Assembly: GCA_030568195.1 (NCBI GenBank)
Contig: JAJLTO010000005.1
Coordinates: 1,240,001 to 1,304,000, forward strand
Reading direction: 5' to 3'
DNA length: 64,000 nt
Origin: Dipodascopsis uninucleata var. uninucleata
Taxonomy: Eukaryota; Ascomycota; Lipomycetes; Lipomycetales; Lipomycetaceae
Shown here: positions 24,357-36,081 of the stretch, piece after piece
Layout: the number at the start of each line of letters is the position of its first letter
Numbering within the stretch: the stretch's first letter is position 1
Notes under the pieces: model-generated
Told to the model about the DNA's origin: nothing
The model's input: the letters and a program-made list of their open reading frames with translations, nothing else
The model's database searches: none
Translations under genes and position numbers: made by a program

Positions 24357-25843
24357 CTACTGGGAGGCAAATCCCTCCTGGTAAGGAATATCTCCCTTGA
24401 GGTAATTCAGAGTGTTGGTAGTGTTATAATCCCAGAAGAAAGACAAGTACTGAGGATACGCGGCTGGTACGTTACAAGCCTTCTTGTAGTCCGGGAGCTC
24501 TGCAATCATATCGAGGTACTTCGAGAGGGGACAAGAGTACCCTGGGCCATCCTGGCACTTGGCGTATGGAATAACAGCCTCATTTACCACAATACGAATA
24601 TAAGATCCAGCATCGTAACTAGTGGTGGCCTTGCAGGAGAGACGCTCAATAATTAAGCGACCCCCCATGGGAACAAGATCACCACTACGGTAGACATGTG
24701 GAATTGGAGGATTGTACATTGGAAGGGGCTCACTTGGTACAGCAATACCAAGTGCAGCAAGTACAGGAGTGATATTCGTGTCATGACAGAAGTTCCAGAA
24801 CATAGAGCCAGACTTTTTGGGTCCTTCTCTCAAAAGGACACTAGTTGCGTTGGCAAAAACAGCACCAATAGGAACGCCATTGCTCATGCCTGGACCAGCG
24901 CAGTAGTAGTAATCCAAGTCTTGAGTATAACCATAAGCATACCACTCATCAAGGGTGAAAACATCAATCCACGGAGAGTCCTTGCGAGCATTGAGTTCGA
25001 AAGCTGCCATCATCATAAGGTTGTAAATGTCTGCAGTACCGATATTAAGCCCAGGATACTCTTTCTTAAGTCTGGCGACTGTGTCATTGAAAATTGGCAT
25101 ATAGTTTGGAAGTTCAGAGCACACACTGAACGCTGCATCTGCAAAGCAGGAAGGTGTAAGACTTTGAGCACCCTGAGCAGCATCCTCAGGAATAATGTTA
25201 AGGGCAGCATTGGTGGAGTAGTTGTAACCAAAGAAGCCCTCACCGAACTTTCGAGCAGTATTAATGATACGCTCATAACCACTAGCAAAAACGGGTACAA
25301 TAGATTCTCCATCCCAAAGGTGACCGTAACGCTCTCTATAGAGATTTCCAGTCTTATAGCCATTTGAAAGACCGTTATATGGACCAGTCCATGTCTCTTG
25401 AGCATACCAAGAGTCTCCTATACATGACCAGGACATCAATAAAACCTTAATCATCCAAGCTTCTCATTAGCTCAACCTACGAGCAACTTACCTGGAACAA
25501 AAAAAGTATAGTCCGGAACAAAGGAAAGACTTCCCTTGAATGACGAGTTGTATGCCTGGACCTTTGCAAGTGAACCTAACATAGCTTCGCCAACACTAGG
25601 ATCAGGGAATCTCTCGCCGTGCCTCATCAGCATGATGACCTGATCAACTTCACAGGAAGCTGGAGGATCTCTGGAAATACCAACACCGGGATTATCAGAG
25701 TAAGGACCATTACCACCATAGTGCTTGAGGACATTGTAGTTGTCATAGAAGCCTTGGGAGTAAGGTGCCTGTTCGTAGTTGATCTGAGCGGCAGAGACAG
25801 CAGCAGCAGAGAAGAGAGCAAGCGAAAGAAAGTTAGCAATCAT
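24357..25843 (-). CDS. Secreted histidine acid phosphatase (Pho5/phytase type), one intron
   Basis: Periplasmic or secreted phosphomonoesterase that frees phosphate from organic phosphates, possibly including phytate. Proposed exons on the minus strand are 25843-25492 and 25417-24357, around a 74-nt intron (GTAAGT ... TAG). They give 470 residues, against 467 for yeast Pho5. The N-terminus is a signal peptide of about 18 residues (cleavage near AVSAA). The active-site motif RHGERFP starts at residue 74, and the proton-donor motif appears as CHDTN in the C-terminal half. Splicing restores VPGDSWYAQETW, which the family has at this point. Several Asn-X-Ser/Thr sites and paired cysteines fit a glycosylated exoenzyme. 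A CACGTG E-box, the Pho4 core, lies at 26466-26471, about 620 bases upstream; the same hexamer occurs elsewhere in the window, so regulation by phosphate is only suggested. Confidence 0.92.
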
Positions 25844-28800
25844 ATTTGCTTTGTATCAGGTACTGTGACTAGAATCTGAGTCTTATTAGTCCTGAAGAGC
25901 AGACACATGGATTGATAGGATTCAGTACCTGATTTATAGATGGCAGCAGGGCCTGGGAAGCAGGCCTGAATACATCTCGAGGTCTACCGGTTACGGCCTA
26001 CGAGTGCATACAATAGAGCAAGTCACATCATCTTGTAGCCATTAGATCTTTCGGCACCGCGACATGTGCATCGAGAAGCTGGCAGACTAGTATACGACTA
26101 CAGAACGCATGCGTAATTTTTGGAACTCATTGGCGAGATCGAATGCAGCCGAAAAGCTTCATGGACTATATCTAGATCTCTCCGACAACCAACCTCGAAG
26201 TAGGCTAGCGAAACACCTCTTATTTGCTTGATTAGTGATGTGCACGAGATATATTTCTCTTTCTCTACCTCCAGTGATCTGAGTTTTAAACGCTCCAGAG
26301 TCTAGCTCACTACCATTCGCACTATAGACCATTAGAATTCGTCTCGATACTAGATATTATGTCAAGATATAAAACATTGTACCCGGAATTAACAGCTTTA
26401 GATAGCTAAATTGCGCGGCTCTGTGGAATAGGGTAATTTTGAGCGAAACTGATCTTTCATAAGAGCACGTGTAGGAGTTTCCGGCCAGTAAAGGACTGGA
26501 TCTGGACACCAAAGATAGCGCCTCCATGCGACGAAAAAAAATAGAGCAACATAGTTAACAATTATTACGTATTAAGACTGTCGAGACTATTTTATGGTAT
26601 GTCATTAGGTTAGATTTTGAAGCTGGGGGGCCAACTGTAACTGTTGAGTAGCTGTTACACAACGGGACCCTGCTATAACGAGAATAAATAATGGTTACTA
26701 GAATTCGTTTCTGGATGCTTATAGACATATGACAGGAGCTGAAGAATAGCTGCGGGGCTACTTATTTATACGTTACTCGTAACCTGTGATACAGAATGTA
26801 GAGTGATTGAGTGATATTGTGAATTAGCTATACTACCGGAAACAAACTTCGAGGTATTTTGCTTTTTTTCGCGATGGAGAATAAGCTCTTAGCTTGATTA
26901 GTACCTGACGCTAGGAAACGCTTAGCAAGGCCAGCTAATAGCAATAATTACGCGTCTCTATGAATCTCAGAAATGTCACTCAGATTGTTATAGACAAGCG
27001 ACAGCCATTTATGGGCTGTCTAGGCAAATGACTCTACGGATCCTATAAGACTATTATGTAGGACCCCCGTGTGTTCATCGTGACTGCCAATCTCAGATAA
27101 AGTAGTCATGGCCGCATTATAAGTGATATCCAGTCCGGGAATTGTTTCGATAAACTAATAATATATCACGGAATATTAAACTTTAGATGGTATCCACAAA
27201 GGTTGTTTTACTAGGTCTTCAGCCAACTATTAAAGCTGGTTATGGAGCCTAGACTTATCAGATGGAAATGATAAAGATTTACTGAGTCTTTTAGTGATAG
27301 CATCTTCAGTGCCATATTTAAGCGAGCATTCTAGCGATCATATTACTTGATACTCTTTTTACTCTTATCAATTATTTACCCATTCAGTTTCAGATACATT
27401 CAGCTTTGTTTCGGGGCTTCCTAGTGGTCATTCCTATAATTGTGATTTTCTCGGGAGAAACATAATAGTTAAATGTTTAATTAAACTTAAAACTTGTCCC
27501 TGGACACTCTCCTTCCACAATACCAATATTTGACAAACTTCTCCAGACATGGAGTAATACTCATGTATTAGTTATGCTAGAACGAGGCATTCAGGTAATG
27601 AATCAGTATATCATGAATGGAATTTAAGGTCTATTTAAATACTCCTGATTGGACCATTCGATGTGAGTATGCAACTCTGAGCAGTACTTGAAACTAATTG
27701 TGCGGAGTGTGACAGGCAAAGCTGTCATTCTGCTGCTGACTCAATATATCATGTTATACAGCCTAACTCTCTTTCGGCAGGTACCGACTGAAAATTAAGG
27801 AACGCGGCGATAACTATGGATTCGTCATGATGGAAAGAGGTGTCTAAATGAATCATGGCTGTGGTATTAAAAACATGACTAAATTCTAGAATAATAGTAA
27901 AATACATTAGTTTAGTAGTATTGCGAGCATATATTCAAGTATTGCGAGCATATATTCAAGCCTTCTGCTGCAACTGTCCATATATCACTCTTGAGAGGAA
28001 ACCCGTAATAACTTAATCTATATTACCAAAATAGAAGCTTCTGCCATACCATAGTGGTGTCGAGTGGTGTCGAGTGCTATCTCTGAGGTGCCTCAAATAC
28101 CAAAATGGTTCCCGGGATCTTAAGCTTGACTACTATGTCCGATGACAAAGGTTGCGACATAGTCTCAAGGTCAATAGTAAATGACGGAGAGTGCATTGTA
28201 TTTTGTAATTATCGCTCGTTCCCAGGAATCCGTTTCCTACCATTCATAGTTGTGCGCAGTTCAAGGAGAGTATTTTGGTAATATTCCATAAAATACGTCC
28301 GATTAACATGAGTTTACATCTCAGAGTACAGACGCCTGGCCAAAGTACAATGAGTGATTCTCTGAGACTTATTAAATGGCTAAATTGTACGTAATAGACT
28401 TAACTTTGAAGCCATCATGTTTGTCCTGCCGCCTCAGAGAGGCGTAGAAAGGCGCCACCATTGCACAGCATGTGAGATGTAACTATGTACATGGTGGTCA
28501 CGTCATCGTACTTTGTTATGCATACAGTCAAGGTTGGCTTCCTTCATAAGAAATACATATGCAGCATGAATTCTTTAATGGAATACGACCTGCGAAGAGG
28601 AACAAAATTCACGTATTCAGGTGTCTATAGTGATATATTGTATGAAATCCGTAACTTGTACAGCGCTAACATACTGTTAGCTCTTGCATGTTTCGGAATG
28701 AAAATTCACAATTATGCTTAGTCGCAGAACGAATTCCAGATATCTGTAAGACGAGTTTTCAACATATGCAACGGTCCGAAGTAGTAGTAGATAGTATGTT

Positions 28801-30329
28801 TCTAATGGGAGGTCCTGCGGCCAATTAAAATGGCTTTTTACATAGTTATAACAAGTGCTTAGAGATGTTTTGTATGAATATAGAGAAGAATAAGAATATT
28901 AGACTACTATTTTACAGGAGTCAAATCTGGGAATTGAAAGCTGACTAAAGTAATGTAGGAGACGCGATTCATAGATATTGTTCGCGATACAGCCAAAATC
29001 TATCAGCTATTGTCGTTTATAACTGATCAATCTCAGTATCCCAAGAAATGCAGTGATAATTTTAGAGAGTATTCCTTTCTGATTTGTATTTTTAAACCAA
29101 TAGGCTTGATTCCAATTAGAGATTTATTAAAATAGCTACAAAAAGCTGATCGATCTCTATAATAAGGATCTGAAGCTTAACTTTATAAATCTTACAGCAT
29201 AGGCCAATTTCATTCCAGATACTTCATAGTTATTGCGTATGGAAATATTAATCCGCGTAGCCGACAAAACTGTGAAAGAGAAGCGCAGATTGAATACAAT
29301 GTGATATATTCACTACATATATTACAGTAGCCGGCCGCGCCTGGCCGTCCAGAAGCTGTCATTCTGGTAAGACAAAATTCCGATAAACAACTAGAATACT
29401 GCTGATTGATATGTCTGGTTTTACTGAATAGATTTTTAGTTAAGCACTAATGACAAAGAATTAGTAAACTTAACTTCGCAGAAGAGGTTTGTGTAATACA
29501 AGACAGTCGGTAAGTCTGCTGGCTGATAGCTTGTCCACACACTATGAATATGAATATAGACAGCTTAACTTTAAGATATTATGTAATATTGTAAATAAGA
29601 GCCGGAAAATTGGAAGTATTCAATTGGCATATTCAAAACATTCCACTTGATGCTGATCTTTGAGAGCTAAGCTCCATGGGATTTCAGTTTCGCTTAAATG
29701 AGCCTTTTGACAACTTTATGAGATGAGCCGCACAACCCTCATTTTTTGCTGTCCTGTGTATGTAGCGGTATCCAAATGACAAGCTGCCAGACTGCAATAA
29801 CAGATTCTTCTACATAAATACTCTTCAACTTCAGATTCCATCGGGAAGAATGAACGTAACAATAAAGTGTTTAAGGAGCTGCAAATATTAGCAGCCGTTG
29901 TAGCTATGAACAGTAAACACTCTATAATAAGAGAGAAGACTGATCATCATAAGTGATCCTCAACTGCGTTTTGGATTTAAGTTATATATTAACACTGGTA
30001 ATAACTATAAATGGCATTGATACAGTAATAGTAAGGAAATTAATAATATAGATGTTGTATTTGGCTGATACTTCAAAGATATCGCATGTTGCAGCAGAAG
30101 AGAGTAGATTTGATCTGAGACTTTAATAGCCAGCGCAAAAGCTTAGTCGAAACTTTTTGACGCCTTTCTTAGTTAACAAGGTAACTAGTTTCTTATTCCG
30201 AAAGTGCCTAAATAATACATCTCATTTGATGTATACGAGTTCACACATGAAAGCGCAATAGTGCCAGAGAGTATCGAGCATTGACTAATGACTGAAAGTA
30301 AGAAGCTAAGATTTTCCGACGATAGTCGT
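25844..30329. other. 4.5-kb region without a recognisable gene
   Basis: Stop-rich, mostly AT-rich sequence. Two perfect local duplications occur: a 21-bp unit repeated directly at 27917-27958 and a 10-bp unit (AGTGGTGTCG) repeated at 28053-28072. The longest ATG frame is 28485-28721 (78 codons), which resembles nothing I know. No tRNA, transposon ends or gene relic could be named. The first kilobase presumably holds the phosphatase promoter. Confidence 0.5.
27917..27958. repeat. 21-bp perfect tandem duplication
   Basis: Two adjacent identical copies of a 21-base unit starting AGTATTGCGAGC, with no third copy. Looks like a recent slippage or repair duplication in non-coding DNA. Confidence 0.9.
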
Positions 30330-31796
30330 TCAAGCTGAGTCATCTGCTAGAGACTTAATGTACTTCTCGATTCCGCCAAGTGCTGCTTCTGCTTTAGACC
30401 AGTTAGCCTTAAGTAACATGAGACTTATTGCACTTTGGTCTTGATCATAAGGTCCCTGGAGTCTGTTCATGATTGCCTTATCGGTGACAAAGCCCGGCAT
30501 AAGGATAGGCTCCATAAATACAACTTTGCCTGAATTACTCGTCTTATCACTTTCATCAAGCACAGCACTGGACATATCAAGCTTAGAGAACTGAAAGCAT
30601 GACCAATCACTGTTTATGAGATTGACTCCTGAGAGGTCCATCCAGAGTGGCTTTGGATTCACAAATTCTTGATGAGCAATGTGGCGAGCTAAATCTTCTG
30701 GGTCATCCATAAATCTCTTAACAAACTTTTTTCGTTGAATGATAAACTGCGAAAAAGAAAGGCTATCCAGTTTTTCGCTTTCTATTTCGTATGGTAAGAC
30801 AAGAAAGAAATTCCGAGCATATCGTTCATTTCCTGGCAGTCGATAGCGTAGATTCATTGTAGAAGAGACATTGTACTTGGTGGGTTTTGATCTGGCGGCC
30901 GAAGACAGTTTGGCGCAAATACCAGCTAGAAGATCGAATCTACTGATCCTGATATTTTCCTCTTTGGCATCTTGCATTACTTTAATTCGTAATCTCTCCA
31001 TATATTCTGCCGAAAAAACAAATCTTCGGGTCTCCGGCAATCCGTTTCTTATATAGTCTATCAATGTCTTGGATACTGCGAAGAATTTATACCATCTGTC
31101 GGCGACCGTCATGTTCATATATCGCGATCCGACATCGGTTATTTCTGGCAAGTGCCACTTCATCTGCACTGGCTTTATAGATATTGAAATAAGCTCGTCT
31201 TGCCATGCTTGCAATAAGATGCTCATCCCACCGCCGTCGCATAGAATGTGAGTAACAGCGAATAGCACAGCTGTGACATCGCAGTACTTCGTGATATACA
31301 TAGAAACACATGGCTGAGGTTTATTGATATAATATTTTGGTCCATATTCGGTAACATTACCGAATATCCTTGGTACATCGAAATTCGGAGTTGTAATAAC
31401 GTCCTGGCCCATTGACTTGTAACTAGGTATGCTGAACTCTTCAGAAATACTGCATCCACTCCGATCCCTAATAGTCCACTTGAATGGCGGGTTAGATTCA
31501 TTGAATTTTTCGGGGATCAAGATTCGGAGCTGACCTTCGGATGTTCTTTTAATTCTGCTACCATACACCTTTAATGGACCTTTGATTACATTTTCAAGAC
31601 TGGAACGCAGTCTCTCGACGTCGAGGCGTCCTTCGAATATCATAACGACCTTATTAATGTAGCTTTTGCTAAACTCATATTGGTCCAGGCAGCTTGTGTC
31701 ATACTCATAAAATCTCATTTTGTTTGGATCTAGTGTTCCACATTTTTTATCTACTAAGCTTGCACCTTCTCGGCAGCCTTTATAATAACATGGCAT
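30330..31796 (-). CDS. BAHD-like acyltransferase (transferase family)
   Basis: Predicted acyl-CoA-dependent O- or N-acyltransferase of 488 residues, intronless. The catalytic motif of the BAHD/condensation fold is present as THILCDGGG (H183, D187, G188), in the middle of the protein as expected. The second BAHD landmark, usually DFGWG, is replaced by a weaker NSDWSCFQFSKLDM segment at the equivalent place. The WS..F...D pattern there resembles fungal members such as trichothecene 3-O-acetyltransferases. The length fits the family (430-490). No signal peptide or membrane helix is evident. The acceptor is unknown and no biosynthetic gene adjoins, so a detoxification or secondary-metabolite acetylation role is guesswork. 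Yeast alcohol acetyltransferases (Atf type) share HxxxD and remain an alternative. Confidence 0.72.
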   Translation of the reverse strand: MPCYYKGCREGASLVDKKCGTLDPNKMRFYEYDTSCLDQYEFSKSYINKVVMIFEGRLDVERLRSSLENVIKGPLKVYGSRIKRTSEGQLRILIPEKFNESNPPFKWTIRDRSGCSISEEFSIPSYKSMGQDVITTPNFDVPRIFGNVTEYGPKYYINKPQPCVSMYITKYCDVTAVLFAVTHILCDGGGMSILLQAWQDELISISIKPVQMKWHLPEITDVGSRYMNMTVADRWYKFFAVSKTLIDYIRNGLPETRRFVFSAEYMERLRIKVMQDAKEENIRISRFDLLAGICAKLSSAARSKPTKYNVSSTMNLRYRLPGNERYARNFFLVLPYEIESEKLDSLSFSQFIIQRKKFVKRFMDDPEDLARHIAHQEFVNPKPLWMDLSGVNLINSDWSCFQFSKLDMSSAVLDESDKTSNSGKVVFMEPILMPGFVTDKAIMNRLQGPYDQDQSAISLMLLKANWSKAEAALGGIEKYIKSLADDSA

Positions 31797-34302
31797 ACTA
31801 ACGTCGACCTACTGTGAAAGTATGAGTATCACCATGCTAGTGACTTACTAATCAATTGGCCGAAAATTCCTTATGACAGAGATGCATTCTCGCGTTCACG
31901 TACAGTGATTCGTCGAAATCTTTAAAGTTGCCGGTTATATTTGTTCTTGCTTTGTTAATGATATTACAAGGAAGCTATTGTGAGCAGTGATATTCTTGAC
32001 TAATAAGGATTGAATATACTAAGCACACGCCATATTAGGAAATTTTACTCCCACAGAACACAATCTGTAGTCCAGTCAAGTCAGTATATCTATGAATACT
32101 CTCTATGAACAAAATTATGACCGTTGAATCCATTAGCACGAAAAAGATGCTGCCTCTCATGAATAGAGATAGTAGTGTCCTAAGATTGAGGGTCTCTTTA
32201 CCCAGTTGGGAACCGACGTCAAACTATTGTGCGACAGGGTCCTAACAATATGACATCACTGCAGAATAAGACTTATTCGAACCTCCAAACTTATCACATG
32301 CATGCACTTCCTTCAAATAAGACATCAAAAATCATTGAAAGCCCCTTTATAGTGAGCGAATAATGGAGAATAGGTCCCAATAACGACGCTGATGCGCTGG
32401 CTCTGGAGCAGAAGGAGAAGAGCAACTAACTCGCTTAGTATCCGGTGACAAAATAGCACTGTCAAAAGATGTTAATAATGCGGCTCTGAACTTGAGCTGA
32501 CTATCTAATAGCATCACATGAACAAAAATACATGAAACGCACTTAACTAGATTATAAAATATGTTCTGTTTCCTGCCTTGGTGTGTGTAGAATATATCGG
32601 CATGCTGCACCGGGCATAACGCAAGCTGGTAATGCAAGCCCTTTTGCTCAACGCAAGAACACTTCACAAAAGAACCTTCTTTAGGACAAGCAAGTACACA
32701 CCACCACTACTTACATTATGTAGCAACAATATGGTGAACAGAGATGGGTCCAAATACGTAAGAAAATACGTATTGACTAGAAGTGAATAATCCTATCGCC
32801 CCACGTGCTGAGAACTAAGCGACATGTAACCACGCGTTGCTATTGTCTACCGATAACAATAGCCGCTTGTTCTCTTACACGATTTTACCGATAAAACTCT
32901 AAAATACATCTTTCTCTTTTAGAACTGTTCACTCACTGGCAAATCAAAATTCCTGTCCATCCAGGGTCACTGCTAGAAGACAATCACAAGCGATCACTAC
33001 TTATAAGAGGACTTGTTTGTACAGATGTGATAGTTTGTAGTCTCTGCTTAATATTTGGCAAATATTTTCTGACGCAGAGGTCATCCATCTGTCACATATA
33101 TGATCAGCATACGTATGCCCAGTCCATAAATACATGACGGTGTTTTAAGGAGAACAACAGTCATTTAAGTACAATGTGGGCCAAGGAAAGCATGTTTCCA
33201 TTTCGTAGCCCTGGCTATTTCTGCTTGTGTGTTACCAAACTCGAGTATTCAGTCCTTCCGGTCAAGATAAGTTGCCTTGACCATACATTAGGTTCTTATA
33301 GATCAAACTCTCCGACCTCGTGCAGGTCTTGTTCTACATAGCCAGCGAGCAAATAGGCACTGGTGGCTATCACAACGGTGTTACAGAAGCTTATTGAACA
33401 TATTTATATATAACAAAGAAACCCATTAGCTGCCATGAAGAAATGATGGCTTCTACAGCGTTTATTATTTATACCGAGTGTTTGAGTGATAGCGTGGTCA
33501 CCACAGAGTCGATCGTTGTAGGATGAGTCTGAGATGCTAGTCAGTGGAATGTGAGGTATATGGAGTTGAATGAACTATTTCCAGGTCTCAGCAACACAGA
33601 CATAAAATCACTGAAATAATGAACATAACAAAGCAAATTCTAAAGGTAGATGATTGTTGGGGAGCCTATAATTTGCTTTATTCTATTCGCTTAAGGAACA
33701 TAACATGGCAAAGGAAATTAACTTAATCGTAACTGAGGTATTTAATTATTGAACACCCGGTTCGTATGTACTAAAGTAAAATCAGCTATATTGACCTGTA
33801 TTAGTGTATTGTGCTCACATCAAGAGTACAGCTTGTCATGTTTTCTGCCACGTTTCAAAGTTATTCATCCTTCTGATGTTCCCATGCAAATATAGAAGTA
33901 TCATGAGCAGGCTCAAATGATGAAATTGGTGCTGTAAGGCGTTAACAAATGACGTCACTTATTCTTGGCTAGGCGATTGCCAATAATGTAATAAATCTCC
34001 ATTTACGGCGCGCCCCCCTATATTAGGTTAATTGTTGGACAGTTTCCTAAAGTTTGTATAATGCACGTCGGTGAAGATTTAACATATACAGCATTATGTG
34101 TCCCAGCATTGTTCGCTTGTGCCAAAAATAAGGGTGTATAGAAAATTTCCTAATGCTCCAGAATAGTTTCCAAGCAACCTGATGCAAGGCTGTGTCAAGT
34201 CTAGATATATCTTAACCGAATCCCCAGAAAACAGAACACATTCCTCTAAAATCATATATTGCTATATTTTATACTGTGCACAATAGGCACTAGCGAAACT
34301 GT
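31797..34302. other. 2.5-kb intergenic region, no gene supported
   Basis: Divergent space between the acyltransferase and the K+/H+ antiporter. Contains only short open stretches: an ATG frame of about 55 codons at 33176-33346 and an ATG-less minus frame at 32347-32667. Neither has recognisable content. No repeats or RNA genes seen. Confidence 0.5.
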
Positions 34303-35742
34303 ATGGCGGTAAACACTTCAACCGTTGCAGGTGTCATATCTGGTCGTAATCCTGTTCAATATTCGGCCTCTACTCCATATACCTTGTTTCTACTGCAGGC
34401 ACTTATCATTATCCTACTTGCGCTGTTGATTAACGTGCCTCTGCGATGGATAAAGCAACCAAAAGTTATAGGGGAAGTAATCGCAGGAATCATCCTTGGA
34501 CCATCGGTGATGGGCCATATTCCTAATTTTACACAAACAATATTTCCAGCGGCAAGTATACCTGGTCTTACATTGATTGCTAATGTGAGTATCATCCTAT
34601 TCTTATTCGTTGTCGGTTTGGAGGTAGATATCAAGTTCCTCAAAAAGAACGCGCCTGTTGCCGTCAGTGTGGGTCTTGTTAATATGGCAATTCCATTTGC
34701 TGTTGGTTGCGGTCTGGCGAAAGGTCTTTATAATGAGTATCGCGCAAATGACGATTCTTTACCATATATTAAGTTCACTACCTATATGGTGTTTATTGCA
34801 ACGGCAATGTGTATTACTGCGCTTCCAGTACTTGCTCGTATATTGCGTGAGCTTCGTGTCGGTACCTCTGGTGAAGACCGTGTTTTTACTGTTGTTCTTG
34901 CTGCTGGCATTTTCAACGATCTCCTCGGATGGATCTTACTTGCGCTTTCAGTGACATTAGTTAATGCTTCTAAAGCCATCAATACTCTTTACATTTTGCT
35001 CGTTGCTGCAGGATGGTTTTTACTTATTTTGTATCCTGTGCGAATTATTCTCTGCAAACTGATTCCAGAGAGAGAAATCAGAAGTGGACCCACTACTGTT
35101 ACAATTAGCATAATCATTAGCATCGTGTTTGTCAGCGCGTTTTTCACTGACATTATAGGAGTTCATCCTATTTTTGGGGCCTTTATGGTTGGTTTGATCA
35201 TTCCTCGTGAGCACCATTTTTCTGAATTACTCATGTCTAAGATTGATGATCTGATTTCCTCTGTTTTTATCCCATTATATTTCGCTCTTGCTGGACAAAG
35301 TGTTAACCTTGGTCTCCTCAACAAGGGAATTGACTGGGCTTATATTGTTGGTATTGTGGGATTGTCGTTCTTTACGAAGGTTATAGGAGGTATTATTGCT
35401 TCCCATGCATGTGGCCTTTATCCTCGAGAGTCTCTAACTATCGGTGTTCTTATGTCTTGTAAGGGAATAGTTGAGATTGTTGTCCTCACTGTTGGTTTGA
35501 ATGCGCAAATTCTCAGCGAGAAAGTCTTTTCCATGTTTATTGTTATGACGTTGGTATGTACGTTCCTCACTACTCCTCTTACAAAGCTCTGTTATCCACA
35601 GAGCTACAGAGACCAGGTAAAGCATATGATTAAGGCAAAGGATGCTGCTAAAGAGCGGAACAATACTACTACTCTTACTGAGGCACCAGTTGAGCCCATC
35701 GATGAAGCACCAAATTTAGAAGGAGAAAAACGTACTTTTTAG
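34303..35742 (+). CDS. KHA1: Kha1-type K+/H+ antiporter, membrane domain only
   Basis: Cation:proton antiporter of the CPA2 family, which exchanges K+ (or Na+) for H+ across an internal membrane (Golgi in S. cerevisiae). The 479 residues hold the complete membrane domain. Marks in order are SGRNPVQYSASTPYTLFLLQA, QPKVIGEVIAGIILGPSVMG, LFLFVVGLEVD, ITALPVLARIL, AAGIFNDLLGW (carrying the conserved Asn-Asp pair), GAFMVGLIIPRE and the late SCKGIVEIVVL helix. About twelve helices are expected. Yeast Kha1 is about 870 residues, with a long cytosolic half after the last helix; here the frame ends about 40 residues after it with an acidic tail and a normal stop. The 5' half looks intact, so this is either a naturally short paralogue or a truncated one. 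Its neighbours are a transporter pseudogene and the Tok1 K+ channel. Confidence 0.9.
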   Translation: MAVNTSTVAGVISGRNPVQYSASTPYTLFLLQALIIILLALLINVPLRWIKQPKVIGEVIAGIILGPSVMGHIPNFTQTIFPAASIPGLTLIANVSIILFLFVVGLEVDIKFLKKNAPVAVSVGLVNMAIPFAVGCGLAKGLYNEYRANDDSLPYIKFTTYMVFIATAMCITALPVLARILRELRVGTSGEDRVFTVVLAAGIFNDLLGWILLALSVTLVNASKAINTLYILLVAAGWFLLILYPVRIILCKLIPEREIRSGPTTVTISIIISIVFVSAFFTDIIGVHPIFGAFMVGLIIPREHHFSELLMSKIDDLISSVFIPLYFALAGQSVNLGLLNKGIDWAYIVGIVGLSFFTKVIGGIIASHACGLYPRESLTIGVLMSCKGIVEIVVLTVGLNAQILSEKVFSMFIVMTLVCTFLTTPLTKLCYPQSYRDQVKHMIKAKDAAKERNNTTTLTEAPVEPIDEAPNLEGEKRTF

Positions 35743-36081
35743 AATAATTGCTACCTGTTTGTGATATTTGAAGCAGTTGGATACATATTTTGATTGGACA
35801 AGTTTTTGTTTTGTTTCTGTTTAATGTAATTTAGTATTATCGGCATTCACGGTTAGATAGGTTTCAAGACGAGATAATAAGAGATATTCAGATGGATATC
35901 TACCGCAATAGAACAATAAAATTATTGGTAAATAATTGTGTCTATTAGGTTCAGGCCATATAATTTCATGCATTTATGAGCTTGCGGCTATAGGTTAGAG
36001 CTGCTTCAATATACTCGTTAAGTAATCACAAATTACTATACTAAAATGCAATTCATACTATCTATACCAACGATTAGGGGA
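35743..36081. other. Short convergent spacer
   Basis: AT-rich bases between the stop of the antiporter and the old 3' end of the oligopeptide-transporter pseudogene. No gene seen. Confidence 0.5.

Noticed and set aside
24696-25367. 223-codon open frame on the plus strand
   Set aside because: It lies wholly antisense to the acid phosphatase, whose motifs, signal peptide and splice sites are convincing; the frame is a shadow of codon bias.
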